A stretch of DNA of 64,000 nucleotides from Hyphomicrobiales bacterium. Its GTDB lineage: Bacteria > Pseudomonadota > Alphaproteobacteria > Rhizobiales > Rhizobiaceae. The stretch spans positions 62,001 to 126,000 of the forward strand of contig UEGR01000011.1 in NCBI GenBank assembly GCA_900465685.1. The letters are read 5' to 3'. A program made the position numbers and the translations under genes. Positions 9,155-17,731 of this stretch are shown piece by piece. How positions within the stretch are numbered: the stretch's first letter is position 1; each line of letters begins with the position of its first letter. The notes under the pieces were generated by a model, which was not told the DNA's origin, did no database searches, and worked only from the letters and a program-made list of their open reading frames with translations.

Positions 9155-9874
9155 TTAAGAAGCGCTGGCCTCTTCGGCCAGCCGCTCGCGCAGAATAGCG
9201 ATTGCGACTTTGCCTGCGTTCATGACGTGATAAGCCGCTGCCTTGCGGGCTTCCTTGCCGCGTCTGGCTGCCAGATGGCCAACGACCTCTTCCAGCTCGG
9301 TGAGGCTTTCGCGCGTTCTACCCGGCGCGCCGAGCGACGTTGCGCGGAGAACCATGACGCGGGCGTTCAGTGACGACAGTGTGTGGCCCAGCGCCTCATT
9401 ATGCGCACCGTAGATCAGGCAGTCATAGAAGGAGTTTTTGGCCGTCAGCCGCTCCAAAGGATCCGTGATCTTGTCGCTGTTCTTCAGCACTTCGAATGCT
9501 GCCTTCAGAGCTGCAATGTCGTCATCAGTCGCATTTTGGGCGAACAGTTCGCAGGCAAGACCTTCCAGTTCGATACGCACCTGATAGATGCCCTCGGCCT
9601 GTTCGGGCTTCAGCCGCGCGACGATCGGGCCGCGATGCGGCACCACTTCCACGAGACCTTCACTCTCCAGCTGACGTAGCGCTTCGCGCACAGCCGTGCG
9701 GCTCACGCCAGTCATTTCGCACAGATCACGTTCCGTGATGCGCTGTCCAGCGGTGAAATACCCGATCGCGATAGAGTTGCGGATACTTTCCGTAACGCTA
9801 TGACGGACCGGTGCTGCAGCCTTTATCACTTTGAAATCAATAGGTGGGTTTTTTCCGTTCATCAATATCGCCAT
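9155..9874 (-). CDS. GntR-family (FadR/FCD type) transcriptional regulator
   Basis: DNA-binding regulator of about 239 residues. The N-terminal winged helix contains ITERDLCEMTGVSRTAVREA with LRQLESEGLV, the classic GntR recognition region. An all-helical ligand-binding FCD domain follows (IYQVRIELEGLACELFA and the conserved His/Asp/Asn region SFYDCLIYGAHNEAL). The start is uncertain: ATG at 9874 (preceded by GGGGCG) seems best, while 9889 and 9862 are alternatives. The candidate operator 9910-9928 lies about 36 bases upstream, suggesting autoregulation. It probably controls the surrounding catabolic genes, with a pathway intermediate as effector. Confidence 0.87.
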   Translation of the reverse strand: MAILMNGKNPPIDFKVIKAAAPVRHSVTESIRNSIAIGYFTAGQRITERDLCEMTGVSRTAVREALRQLESEGLVEVVPHRGPIVARLKPEQAEGIYQVRIELEGLACELFAQNATDDDIAALKAAFEVLKNSDKITDPLERLTAKNSFYDCLIYGAHNEALGHTLSSLNARVMVLRATSLGAPGRTRESLTELEEVVGHLAARRGKEARKAAAYHVMNAGKVAIAILRERLAEEASAS

Positions 9875-9909
9875 AAGTTTGCGCCCCATAAGCGAAAAGC
9901 GGGCATATT

Positions 9910-9928
9910 ACCGTATTACTATACGATA
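9910..9928. promoter_or_regulatory. Candidate autoregulatory GntR operator
   Basis: ACCGTATTAC (9910-9919) directly followed by ATACGATA (9921-9928), immediately upstream of the GntR gene. The same two words, one differing by a single base, occur upstream of the SDR gene at 8229-8256. The site lies where a promoter for the regulator is expected. Confidence 0.42.
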
Positions 9929-9984
9929 ACTGCACTTTTTGAAAGCATCCCCTTGTTCTCCCTGCCCGTTTTAGGTGCAGAACG

Positions 9985-11169
9985 TTAAGCGGGTGCCTCT
10001 TCAATCACCGCCATCGCCGCCGCAACACCTGCGCCAACGTCGATATTTGGCACGCCTGCCGCCTTGAGACCGCCTGCAATGGCAGCAACCGAGACGAGCG
10101 AATAGGTCGGACGTGCTGTCGGCCCCATATGTCCGATGCGGGTCAGTTTGCCGAGCGTTTCCCCGCGCCCTGACGAAAAGACAACTCCATAGCGGTCGCG
10201 GATTGCCGCCCGCAATTTCGCCTCATCCACCCCTTCCGGGATCGCCACAGCCGTACAGGTCGGCGATGCGATTTCTTCCCGTGCAGCCCAGAGTTTCAGA
10301 CCGGCGGCCTGAATGCCTGCGCGGCAGGCTTTGGCAGTCCATGCATGGCGCGCCCAGACGGCCTGTTCGCCCTCTTCCAGATAGAGATCGAGCGCCGCAT
10401 CCAGCGCGTTGATTTCTGAAACAGATGGTGTGAAGGGGAATGGCTTGTGTGCTTCATGGGCACGCTTCCAATCAATGATCGACAGGATGGAAGCTGTCGG
10501 CGCATTGGGATTGGCAGCGATTTTCTCCCAGGCCGCTTCGCTGACATGCAGGAGCGTCAGCCCGGGCGGGCAACCGAGACACTTGTTCGGACCGGTCACG
10601 AACATGTCGGCATGCGCCGTTTCAGGCAGCACATCCATGCCGCCGAATGCCGATACGGAATCGACGATGAACAATTTGCCCGCAGCCTGAACGACCGCTC
10701 CGATTTCAGCGACCGGATTGACCGTACCGGATGGCGTGTCGTGGTGGCAGATCGACACAACCGCAACATCAGGACGTTTTTTGAGAAAATCAGCCACTGC
10801 TTCCGCGGTCAGCACCTCATTATAGGGCACTTCCAGCTCGACCACTTCCTTGGCATAGCGCGCAGCCCAGAAGCCGAAGCCTTTTCCGTAGACGCCCGAA
10901 ACGAGATTGAGAACCACATCGTTTCTGGTGATCAGCGAAGCGGCTGCCGCTTCCAGCCCAAGAACAGGCTCTCCATGCAGGATAACAGGCGGTGTTTTGG
11001 TGTGAAACACGCGCTGCACCTTGGCATTCACCGCCTCGTAGAACGCAAGAAATGCCGGATCGTAATCATAGAGAACCGGCCGCGACAAGGCCCGCAATAC
11101 AGCCGGATAGGCATCGACGGGACCGGTGGTCAGCGTAAAAATCGGGTCGGCAATTTTTCCTGCATTCAT
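9985..11169 (-). CDS. ppaT: Pyridoxamine-pyruvate aminotransferase
   Basis: PLP-dependent fold-type I (class V) aminotransferase of 394 residues, expected to convert pyridoxamine plus pyruvate to pyridoxal plus L-alanine, an entry step of vitamin B6 catabolism. It resembles Mesorhizobium loti PPAT over most of its length as I remember that sequence: LTTGPVDAYP, VLYDYDPAF, PVILHGEPVLGLEAAAASL, VVLNLVSGVYGKGFGFW and FTPSVSEIN. The Schiff-base lysine is K196 in GPNKCLG. Glu67, which marks PPAT against serine and alanine aminotransferases, and Arg336/Arg345 for pyruvate binding (VFSSGRGETLGKLTRIGHMG) are all present. The start has GGGAG upstream. It is the last gene of a five-gene minus-strand operon with the lactonase. 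Confidence 0.9.
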   Translation of the reverse strand: MNAGKIADPIFTLTTGPVDAYPAVLRALSRPVLYDYDPAFLAFYEAVNAKVQRVFHTKTPPVILHGEPVLGLEAAAASLITRNDVVLNLVSGVYGKGFGFWAARYAKEVVELEVPYNEVLTAEAVADFLKKRPDVAVVSICHHDTPSGTVNPVAEIGAVVQAAGKLFIVDSVSAFGGMDVLPETAHADMFVTGPNKCLGCPPGLTLLHVSEAAWEKIAANPNAPTASILSIIDWKRAHEAHKPFPFTPSVSEINALDAALDLYLEEGEQAVWARHAWTAKACRAGIQAAGLKLWAAREEIASPTCTAVAIPEGVDEAKLRAAIRDRYGVVFSSGRGETLGKLTRIGHMGPTARPTYSLVSVAAIAGGLKAAGVPNIDVGAGVAAAMAVIEEAPA

Positions 11170-11205
11170 TTCGTTCTCCCTTGCTTATGCGTTTATGTCG
11201 ATGCG

Positions 11206-12555
11206 CTATCTGGCTCGCGCCAGACTGAGAAATGACGTGGCGTTGGCGGCATTCTCTATCCCTTCAAGGGCAGCGATCAGCGCCTCGTCGTCGATTGCGA
11301 TTCCGCGCCAGTCGATCTGCGCCTTGAATTTCTGCGCCAGTTCGGCGTTGCTCATTGGATAAGCCAGCCCGCCCTTGGCGCCATCGATCCTGCGCACCAG
11401 TTTGCGCCCATCTTCGAGCAGAACGCAAACCTCGACCGCCTCGAAAGAAAACGACGGATCATCGACAAAGGAAAGCTTTTCACCCAGCGCCTTCAGTTCA
11501 GGATCGGCCACAGCGGCATCGGAGAAAGCCGCCAGATCAGCCTTGCCCCACAGCAAGCTGACCGCAACGGCGTGTTGGGCGCTAACCTGCGCCAGCCGTC
11601 CGGTGGTAACGCCGGGCCTATCCGTGCGCTGGCGGAGCAACGGATGGCCGGTCAGCGTTACAGAGGTAATGGCATCGGCCCGCAGACCGCCTTCACCGTG
11701 CAGTTCAAGGCAGGCTTCAATCACCGGATTGAGCACCACACCGCATGGATAGGGCTTGAATGTGTTCTTCAGGATTTCCCAGTCGCTGCCAAGTCCACCG
11801 GTCAGCGTATCATAGTCTGGCGTATCGGAATGCAGAGCCAGAAAGCCGCGCGCGCCCTCCAGCGGCTCTGCGGGGCCGGTATATCCGTCGGCGGCCAGCA
11901 GAGCGGACATAAGGCCTGATCGCGCCGCCTGCCCTACGGAAAGGCTTTTGGACATGGTGCCCAGTGTTTCGACCGAGCCGGATGCCTGTGCCAGAGCATG
12001 GCCCAGCGCATCGACGAGTTGCGACGGGGAAAGCCCCAACAGTCGACCCGCCGCCAGTGCGGCACCAAATGTCCCGCAGGTGGAGGTAATGTGCCAGCCG
12101 CGTGCATAATGCACCGGATGCAACGCATTGCCCAACCGGCACGTCACTTCCGCACCAAGCACGAAGGCCTCGATCAGCGCCGCACCCGTTACCGGACGCC
12201 CTTCCCCGGCCATGGCTTCGGCCAGCGCCAGAATGGCTGGCGCGACCGGTGCCGATGGATGAATGACTGTCGGCACATGCGTGTCGTCAAAGTCGAAAAT
12301 ATTGGCGGAAGCGGCATTGATATAGGCCGCCCAAAGCATGTCGGCCCGCTCTGAGCGGCCAATGATGCTCGCTTTCGCCGGTCCAGAAAAGGCTGGCAGC
12401 ATGGCTACCAGTTTTTGTGTTGCTGCTTCGTTCGAGCCGCCTATGGCCGTACCGACCATATTGAGCAATGAGCACCGTCCCGCAGCGCGCACTGCTTCAG
12501 GCAAAGCTGGCGGAACATGGACAAACTCCGCCAGAGTGAGGCTTAAACCCTTCAT
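11206..12555 (-). CDS. MmgE/PrpD-family protein
   Basis: A 449-residue member of the MmgE/PrpD family, which includes 2-methylcitrate dehydratase, cis-aconitate decarboxylase and other enzymes acting on branched polycarboxylic acids. Typical segments are FDDTHVPTVIHPSAPVAPA near residue 90, GWHITSTCGTFGAALAA and FKPYPCGVVLNPVIEACLEL. It starts at ATG 12553-12555, one base after the stop of the upstream dehydrogenase gene, so the two are probably coupled. In this island it could dehydrate or hydrate a branched acid formed after ring cleavage. The substrate is unknown. Confidence 0.83.
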   Translation of the reverse strand: MKGLSLTLAEFVHVPPALPEAVRAAGRCSLLNMVGTAIGGSNEAATQKLVAMLPAFSGPAKASIIGRSERADMLWAAYINAASANIFDFDDTHVPTVIHPSAPVAPAILALAEAMAGEGRPVTGAALIEAFVLGAEVTCRLGNALHPVHYARGWHITSTCGTFGAALAAGRLLGLSPSQLVDALGHALAQASGSVETLGTMSKSLSVGQAARSGLMSALLAADGYTGPAEPLEGARGFLALHSDTPDYDTLTGGLGSDWEILKNTFKPYPCGVVLNPVIEACLELHGEGGLRADAITSVTLTGHPLLRQRTDRPGVTTGRLAQVSAQHAVAVSLLWGKADLAAFSDAAVADPELKALGEKLSFVDDPSFSFEAVEVCVLLEDGRKLVRRIDGAKGGLAYPMSNAELAQKFKAQIDWRGIAIDDEALIAALEGIENAANATSFLSLARAR

Positions 12556-12556
12556 G

Positions 12557-13453
12557 TCACGCGCCAGCAGCTTTGCCGCGCACTTCGGCACCTGCCCACT
12601 TCTCGAGCGGGCGAATGATTGCGGTCATGTCGGCATCCGCACCGAGATCGGCCTTGGTGATCGAGAAAAGCATGCGCACCGCATTGCCCACCATCATCGG
12701 CACACCGAGCCGTTCAGCTTCTTCGAGGCACAAACGGATATCCTTGAGCGACAAGCCAATTGCAAAACCGAAATCGAAACTGCGCGGCAGCACAAAGCGT
12801 GGGATTTTATCGGCGCTTGCGGAGGTGCGACCGGAACCGGCATTCAGGACTTCGATCATGACATCTGCGTCGAGACCGGCCTTGGCGCCCATTACCATGG
12901 CTTCTGACGTGATCGCCAATGCAGCAGCCGAGCAGATATTGTTGATCAGCTTCATCACCTGCGCTTTGCCCGGCTCTTCGGCGACACGGATCACCTTGCC
13001 AAGCGCGAGCAGCATCGGTTCCGCGACCGAAAAATGCGCCGAAGGACCCGCAGCCATAAGCGCAAGCGTTCCCTTCTTGGCACCTGCGACACCGCCCGAA
13101 ACCGGGCTATCAATCAGTGCAATGCCAGCAGCCGACAATATTTCAGCCAGATCCATCTCGGCTTTCGGCCCAGTGGTCGACAGATCAACGACGCGCTTCA
13201 CCACGCCGGGATTGGCCGCAATGCTGCGCCCGACAGCGATCACCACCTCGGGCGTCGGCAAAGACAGGAAGATCGTCTCTGCGCGCGCGGTCAATTCGCC
13301 GATGGTGCCAGCCTCTTCCGCCCCTGCGGCAACCAATGCGGCCACAGCCGCTTCGGCGCGGTCATTTACGGCAAGCTTGTAGCCTGCACCGATGATGCGC
13401 TCCGCCATAGGGCGTCCCATATTGCCAAGGCCGACAAAACCGACTTCACTCAT
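12557..13453 (-). CDS. NAD(P)-dependent beta-hydroxyacid dehydrogenase
   Basis: A 298-residue enzyme of the 3-hydroxyisobutyrate / tartronate semialdehyde reductase family. The dinucleotide motif VGFVGLGNMGRPMA begins at residue 4, the substrate-binding DSPVSGGVAGAKKGTL lies in the middle, and the catalytic lysine is in KAQVMKLINN. A C-terminal all-alpha domain follows. It oxidises or reduces a short 3-hydroxy acid or semialdehyde. It lies in the operon with the lactonase, SDR, PrpD-like protein and PPAT, so it probably handles a semialdehyde or hydroxyacid released from the pyridine ring. It is 29 bases after the SDR gene. Confidence 0.87.
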   Translation of the reverse strand: MSEVGFVGLGNMGRPMAERIIGAGYKLAVNDRAEAAVAALVAAGAEEAGTIGELTARAETIFLSLPTPEVVIAVGRSIAANPGVVKRVVDLSTTGPKAEMDLAEILSAAGIALIDSPVSGGVAGAKKGTLALMAAGPSAHFSVAEPMLLALGKVIRVAEEPGKAQVMKLINNICSAAALAITSEAMVMGAKAGLDADVMIEVLNAGSGRTSASADKIPRFVLPRSFDFGFAIGLSLKDIRLCLEEAERLGVPMMVGNAVRMLFSITKADLGADADMTAIIRPLEKWAGAEVRGKAAGA

Positions 13454-13482
13454 TCCACTCTCCTGTTATCGCGGTCGCGCCA

Positions 13483-14265
13483 TCAGGCAAACGACCAGCC
13501 ATTATCCACCGGTATCGCCGCACCGTTGATTCCTTCGCTGGCAGCGCCGCAAAGGAACAGCGCCAAGGCGGTCACCGTCTCCATCGGAATAAATTTGCCA
13601 CCCGGCTGACGGGTGGAAAGGAAAAGACGCGTCGCCTCTTCATTGCTGATGCCTTTTTCCGCGGCCAGCACTTCAATGCGGCCAAGGGCGGAATCGGTTG
13701 CCATCAGCCCGGGGCAGATCGCGTTGCAGGTGATCCCGGTTGAGGCCAGCTCCAGCGCGACCGTCCGCGTCAGGCCGATCATCGCGTGTTTGGTGGTGAC
13801 ATAATCCGCACGACCGGCGAGCGCGATGAGGCTGTAAACCGACGCCATATTGACGATCCGCCCCCAACCCCGGGCCTGCATGCCCGGCAGACAGGCGCGA
13901 ATCAGACGGAAAGGAGCGGACAGATTGACCTCCAGCGCCTTGTCCCAATCGGAATCGGCCAGCGCCTGCACCGGCGACATTTTGCGAATAACCGCATTGT
14001 TGACCAGAATATCGATCCCGCCTAACTGTTCGGTTGCAAGGGCTGCAAGATGATCGGCTGCCCCGATTTCAGACAGATCGATCACCGATGAGCCGACCGG
14101 CTGGCCTGTTTCACGGCTCAGCGCCGTCGCGGCATCGCTCACTTCGGGCAGAATATCGGTGAGAAACACACGATCTCCGGCCTTAGCAAAGCTGCGGGCC
14201 AGTTCCAGTCCGAGGCCAAGGGCCGAACCGGTAATCAGAACACCACGTCCTGTTGCAAGCGTCAT
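13483..14265 (-). CDS. SDR-family dehydrogenase, candidate pyridoxal 4-dehydrogenase
   Basis: A 260-residue classical short-chain dehydrogenase. It has the cofactor motif TGSALGLG, NNAVI, and an intact catalytic set with Ser in NMASVYS and Tyr/Lys in YVTTK, 13 and 17 residues later. The ATG at 14263-14265 overlaps the lactonase stop (ATGA) and has GGAGGAG eight bases upstream. In the Mesorhizobium pathway an SDR oxidises pyridoxal to 4-pyridoxolactone, the substrate of the next enzyme. Coupling to a lactonase gene makes this the best local candidate for that step. Another alcohol substrate remains possible. Confidence 0.85.
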   Translation of the reverse strand: MTLATGRGVLITGSALGLGLELARSFAKAGDRVFLTDILPEVSDAATALSRETGQPVGSSVIDLSEIGAADHLAALATEQLGGIDILVNNAVIRKMSPVQALADSDWDKALEVNLSAPFRLIRACLPGMQARGWGRIVNMASVYSLIALAGRADYVTTKHAMIGLTRTVALELASTGITCNAICPGLMATDSALGRIEVLAAEKGISNEEATRLFLSTRQPGGKFIPMETVTALALFLCGAASEGINGAAIPVDNGWSFA

Positions 14266-15113
14266 CGCGCCAGCTCCTCCCACGTCAAACTTGGCGTAAC
14301 GTCGAGCCGAACGACGATCCCCTCCAGTTCAGCCGAAGGTGCTGAATAGGCCTGCATAACCGCCGGATCGTGACCCGGAACAATGTGATCGAGGCTTGGC
14401 GCCAGTTCGGTCAGTCGGGCATAGCCGCGAATAAGAGAGGCTTCATCGTAGAGCACGGGAAACGGATTGCGATGCTCCATATTGGCGTAAAAATGCGTTG
14501 CATCGGAAGCCAGGACTACCCAACCGCGCGCGGTATAGACGCGAACCGCCTGCAAACCGGCACTGTGGCCCGGCACAGCATGAAGCCAGAATCCGGGCGA
14601 AAGCTCCCGGTCGCCCCGATGAAACTCAATCCTGCCCGCATAAAGGCTGCGAATATAGGCGACGATGTTTTCAACATCGAAAGGAGCACGCGCTTTCGGG
14701 TCGCACATGCAGGGGCCGGTGGCGTGTCCCGCCTCATCAACCTGCAAATGAAAATGCGCAGCCGGGAAATCGCCAAGCGTTCCCGCATGATCGTAATGGA
14801 GATGCGTCAGCACGACCTGAGACACCTTGCCTGCATCCACGCCGAGAAGCGCCAGCGCATCCACCGGCTTCCGCAACAAGGTCCGCCCGCGCGCATCGGC
14901 GGCATCCTGCCCAAAGCCGGTATCTATGACGAAAACCTCGTCACCGCGCCGGGCAAGCCAGACAAAATAGTCGAGATCGGCACCCGACTCATGCGGGTCA
15001 GAAACATGCAGAAAATTGTCTTTGATCGTCCGTCCGCCATGGGTGGCGTAACGCAAGGCATAAAGCTCGAAGGGCGCTATTTCCCCGTCAGATCCCGATA
15101 TCGGCTCCGCCAT
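14262..15113 (-). CDS. Metallo-beta-lactamase-fold hydrolase, candidate 4-pyridoxolactonase
   Basis: A 283-residue metallo-beta-lactamase-fold enzyme close to the N-acyl homoserine lactonase group. The zinc motif is His104, His106, Asp108, His109 (LTHLHYDHAG); later ligands are visible in PGHSAG, SDATH and VPGHDP. The start ATG 15111-15113 follows GGGAGGATC. It is the first gene of the minus-strand operon, coupled to an SDR. Context suggests opening of 4-pyridoxolactone to 4-pyridoxate. It does not closely match the Mesorhizobium 4-pyridoxolactonase as I remember it, so this is a contextual guess. A quorum-quenching lactonase is the main alternative. Confidence 0.8.
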   Translation of the reverse strand: MAEPISGSDGEIAPFELYALRYATHGGRTIKDNFLHVSDPHESGADLDYFVWLARRGDEVFVIDTGFGQDAADARGRTLLRKPVDALALLGVDAGKVSQVVLTHLHYDHAGTLGDFPAAHFHLQVDEAGHATGPCMCDPKARAPFDVENIVAYIRSLYAGRIEFHRGDRELSPGFWLHAVPGHSAGLQAVRVYTARGWVVLASDATHFYANMEHRNPFPVLYDEASLIRGYARLTELAPSLDHIVPGHDPAVMQAYSAPSAELEGIVVRLDVTPSLTWEELAR

Positions 15114-15176
15114 GATCCTCCCGCCCCACAAGCACATTCGACGTCGCTGCGCCGAACAATTTCATCTTAGCCTACA

Positions 15177-15199
15177 GTATGACCGTAATCTTGTCATAC
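15177..15199. promoter_or_regulatory. Palindromic operator in the divergent promoter of the catabolic island
   Basis: Perfect 7-bp inverted repeat GTATGAC / GTCATAC with a 9-base spacer. It contains ACCGTAAT (15182-15189), the word also seen upstream of the SDR gene and, with one change, upstream of the GntR gene. It lies between the divergent lactonase and carboxymuconolactone decarboxylase-like genes, seven bases upstream of a plausible promoter for the rightward operon: TTGACA at 15206-15211, then TCTAAC 16 bases on at 15228-15233. A regulator here could control both arms. Confidence 0.55.
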
Positions 15200-15301
15200 A
15201 ATCTATTGACAGGTCAAGTCCGGCATGTCTAACCTTGGGTCAATAAGAAAGACAAAACCACGGGGACAAGCTGGCGCACTGCCACCTTAACGGAGAGATG
15301 T

Positions 15302-15712
15302 ATGACTCGTCCTGAATTCAACGGTGAACAATTCCAGAAGGGGTTGAAGGTTCGGCGCGAAGTGCTTGGCGAGGCTTATGTCGCGCCATCGCTGGCCAAT
15401 GCCGATGACCTGACCGCACCGCTTCAAAAGCTCGTCACCGAATGGTGCTGGGGTGAAATCTGGACCCGCCCCGGTCTCGAGCGCAAGACCCGCAGTTTTC
15501 TCAACCTCGCAATGCTGACGGCTCTAAACCGCCCGCATGAAATAAAGATCCACGTTCGCGGTGCATTGAACAATGGCGTGACCGAAAACGAGATCGTCGA
15601 GGTCATTCTTCAGGCCGCAATTTACTGCGGTGTGCCTGCCGCGCTCGACGCCATGCGTGTTGCTTCGGATGTGATCCGGCAAATGCGTGAAGAAAAGGTC
15701 GAAAGCGCCTGA
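15302..15712 (+). CDS. Carboxymuconolactone decarboxylase-family protein
   Basis: A 136-residue all-helical protein of the 4-carboxymuconolactone decarboxylase (CMD/AhpD) family. The core TEWCWGEIWTRPGL, then RSFLNLAMLTALNR and HVRGALNNGVTENEI, is typical of the decarboxylase branch. The CxxC pair of peroxidase-type AhpD is absent; only isolated cysteines are seen. It is the first gene of the rightward operon, 69 bases before the monooxygenase gene, and so lies within the aromatic/pyridine pathway. Decarboxylation or lactone isomerisation of an intermediate is possible; the exact reaction is not known. Confidence 0.85.
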   Translation: MTRPEFNGEQFQKGLKVRREVLGEAYVAPSLANADDLTAPLQKLVTEWCWGEIWTRPGLERKTRSFLNLAMLTALNRPHEIKIHVRGALNNGVTENEIVEVILQAAIYCGVPAALDAMRVASDVIRQMREEKVESA

Positions 15713-15781
15713 TTTATATAACCGGAAACGCTCCATAAAACCGGGGAACACCGGCGATTCCAATTGCAAATAGGAGGCCCA

Positions 15782-17269
15782 ATGACACAGGGAACAGCTA
15801 CAAAACCAGCCAGCACGCCGCATCGGCTGAAGACCGGCGCGGAGTATAAGGAGTCCCTCAAGGACAACCGCCAGATCTGGGTCGGCGGTTCGAAACTGAA
15901 CTCCGTCTATGACGAACCCGCGCTGGCCAAGGGCATCGACCTTCTGGCCTCGATGTTCGACGATCAGTTCACTGAAGAACATGCCGACGCCACCACCTAT
16001 TACGACGAAAAGGCAGGCGCTGTTCTCAGCCGTTCGTGGCAGATTCCGCGCACCAAGGAAGATCTGGCCGCACGTCGCCGCATGATCGAATATACGTCGC
16101 TCAAGACCGCAGGCACCTTCGGACGTCCGCCAGATCTCGCGCCTTCCATCGTTGTTGGTCTCTATGCCTATCTGCCGACCTTCAAGAAGAAGAAGTCGCT
16201 TATCGACGGCATCGATCCGGACTTCGCTGAAAACATCGAACGCTACATGGAATATGGTCAGAACAACAATCTGACCGCGTCGGAAAGCCTCGCCGGACCG
16301 CAGGCTGACCGTTCCTCGCCCAAGGCCTCGGAAGCCTCGCTCCTGAAGGCGCGCAAGGTTACGAAGGACGGCGTCTATATCTATGGTGCCAAGACCGTCG
16401 GCTCGATTGCCGCGCAGGCCAATGATATTTTCTTCACCAATCTCGGTGGCATTCAGGAAACTCCTGCGGACGCCTGCATCTGGGGTTCGGTGCCTATCGA
16501 CACGCCCGGCATCAAGATGATCTCGCGTGAAATGGTCTCGCAGCCATTGTCGAGCAAGTTCGACCATCCGGTGTCGAGCCTCGGCGAAGAAGCCGACCAG
16601 TTCATCGTGTTCGACAATGTTTTCGTGCCGAAGGAACGGCTCTTCAACCTCGGCGATCCGACGGCTATGAGCTATTACGGCCCGGTCTGCGTTTTTGCAC
16701 ACTGGCATGTCCTCACCCGTCTCGCGGTGAAGGCGGAATTGTTCGTCGGTGCAGGCCAGATGGTTCTCGATTATCTCGGCACCGGCAAAATTCCGGCTGT
16801 TCAGATGATGCTGGGCCAGCTGGTCGAATATGCGCAGACGCTCCGCGCCTTCGTCACCGCTGCCGAAGCACTGGCTGTCCCGACCGAAGGCGATGTGATG
16901 CGCCCCGATGTAGGCATGCTCACCGCCGGTCGTCTCTATTCCATCGAAAACTACCCGAAGATCATCCATATCCTTCAGGAATTATGTGGTCAGGGTCTGG
17001 TGATGCGTTTTGGCAAGAAGGCGTTCGACAATCCGGAAGTCGGCCACTTCCTGCATGAACTGCTGCCCGGACATGGCGTATCGGCCATGGTCAAGGAACA
17101 GCTGATGAATTTCATCTGGGACATGACCTCCGGTTCGCTGGCTGGCCGCGTTGCGCTGTTTGAAAACGTCAACGCCACACCGGCTCCGGCCCTGCGCGCC
17201 CGGCTTTATAATGAAGTCAAGCGCGACGGCTATGTCGCCCAGGTGAAGAAAATCGCCGGGATCGAGTAA
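15782..17269 (+). CDS. HpaB-family flavin-dependent monooxygenase, oxygenase component
   Basis: A 495-residue oxygenase of the 4-hydroxyphenylacetate 3-hydroxylase (HpaB) family, which uses reduced flavin from a separate reductase to hydroxylate phenol-like rings ortho to a hydroxyl. Family features are the N-terminal TGAEYKESLKDNRQIWVGG, the mid-region ESLAGPQADRS and KTVGSIAAQANDI, and the acyl-CoA dehydrogenase-like C-terminal helical domain. The ATG at 15782 follows a strong AGGAGG. A matching flavin reductase gene lies at 20457-20972. A pyridine such as 4-pyridoxate, which carries a 3-hydroxyl, would be a chemically sensible substrate; this is inference. Confidence 0.88.
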   Translation: MTQGTATKPASTPHRLKTGAEYKESLKDNRQIWVGGSKLNSVYDEPALAKGIDLLASMFDDQFTEEHADATTYYDEKAGAVLSRSWQIPRTKEDLAARRRMIEYTSLKTAGTFGRPPDLAPSIVVGLYAYLPTFKKKKSLIDGIDPDFAENIERYMEYGQNNNLTASESLAGPQADRSSPKASEASLLKARKVTKDGVYIYGAKTVGSIAAQANDIFFTNLGGIQETPADACIWGSVPIDTPGIKMISREMVSQPLSSKFDHPVSSLGEEADQFIVFDNVFVPKERLFNLGDPTAMSYYGPVCVFAHWHVLTRLAVKAELFVGAGQMVLDYLGTGKIPAVQMMLGQLVEYAQTLRAFVTAAEALAVPTEGDVMRPDVGMLTAGRLYSIENYPKIIHILQELCGQGLVMRFGKKAFDNPEVGHFLHELLPGHGVSAMVKEQLMNFIWDMTSGSLAGRVALFENVNATPAPALRARLYNEVKRDGYVAQVKKIAGIE

Positions 17270-17280
17270 AGCTCTGACGA

Positions 17281-17312
17281 CCCCGCCTGATGCCAATCGG
17301 GCGGGGTTTTTT
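17281..17312 (+). terminator. Intra-cluster terminator after the monooxygenase gene
   Basis: Stem of 11 bp with one G-U pair (CCCCGCCTGAT 17281-17291, ATCGGGCGGGG 17296-17306), loop GCCA, followed by six T. It starts 11 bases after the HpaB-like stop and ends 25 bases before the next gene. Downstream genes therefore get reduced read-through or use another promoter. Confidence 0.85.
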
Positions 17313-17337
17313 CTTTCGCGACATGTTGGAGATTGCG

Positions 17338-17727
17338 ATGGATCAGTCCACGCTTATCGACCGCTTTTATAGCGCTTACACTTCGCGCGATGCCGAGGGA
17401 GCGGCTTCGCTTTATCACGCCGATGGCTGGCACGAGGAAGTCGCCATGGCGAAACGCCGTCAGGGACACGCCGCTCTGGCCGAGGGGCTGACCGGTTTCT
17501 GGCGCATGCTGCCTGACGTTGCATGGGAACGGCGCGGCTATATCCGTTCTGGCAATCAGGTTGCTGTTCCCTATCACATGACCGGCACCTTCACGCCGCG
17601 CGGCGACAATGTTGAACCACGCCAGATCGCCCTTGACGGCCTGCATATATTCGAGTTCCAAGACGGTCTGCTGGCGGGCACCAAAGACATGTGGGACCTC
17701 GATCTTTTCAAAGCGCAGATGAGTTGA
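17338..17727 (+). CDS. NTF2/SnoaL-like small protein
   Basis: A 129-residue protein with an NTF2-like (SnoaL) fold: the N-terminal helix DQSTLIDRFYSAYTSRDAEG, then LYHADGWHEE and beta strands ending in HIFEFQDGLLAGTKDMWDLD. This fold serves as isomerase, cyclase, hydrolase or binding protein; no catalytic set can be assigned. The ATG at 17338 is chosen because GGAG lies six bases upstream; an in-frame ATG at 17290 falls inside the terminator hairpin. It sits between the monooxygenase and the first amidase, four bases before the latter, so it is probably part of the pathway. Confidence 0.8.
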   Translation: MDQSTLIDRFYSAYTSRDAEGAASLYHADGWHEEVAMAKRRQGHAALAEGLTGFWRMLPDVAWERRGYIRSGNQVAVPYHMTGTFTPRGDNVEPRQIALDGLHIFEFQDGLLAGTKDMWDLDLFKAQMS

Positions 17728-17731
17728 GACG

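Noticed and set aside
13483-14265. FabG-type fatty acid reductase
   Set aside because: The catalytic residues are classical, but coupling to a lactonase gene and the absence of fatty acid synthesis genes argue for a catabolic SDR.
14262-15113. Quorum-quenching N-acyl homoserine lactonase
   Set aside because: The fold and motif allow it, but the gene leads an operon with SDR, dehydrogenase and PPAT genes. A catabolic lactonase explains the context better. Kept only as an alternative.
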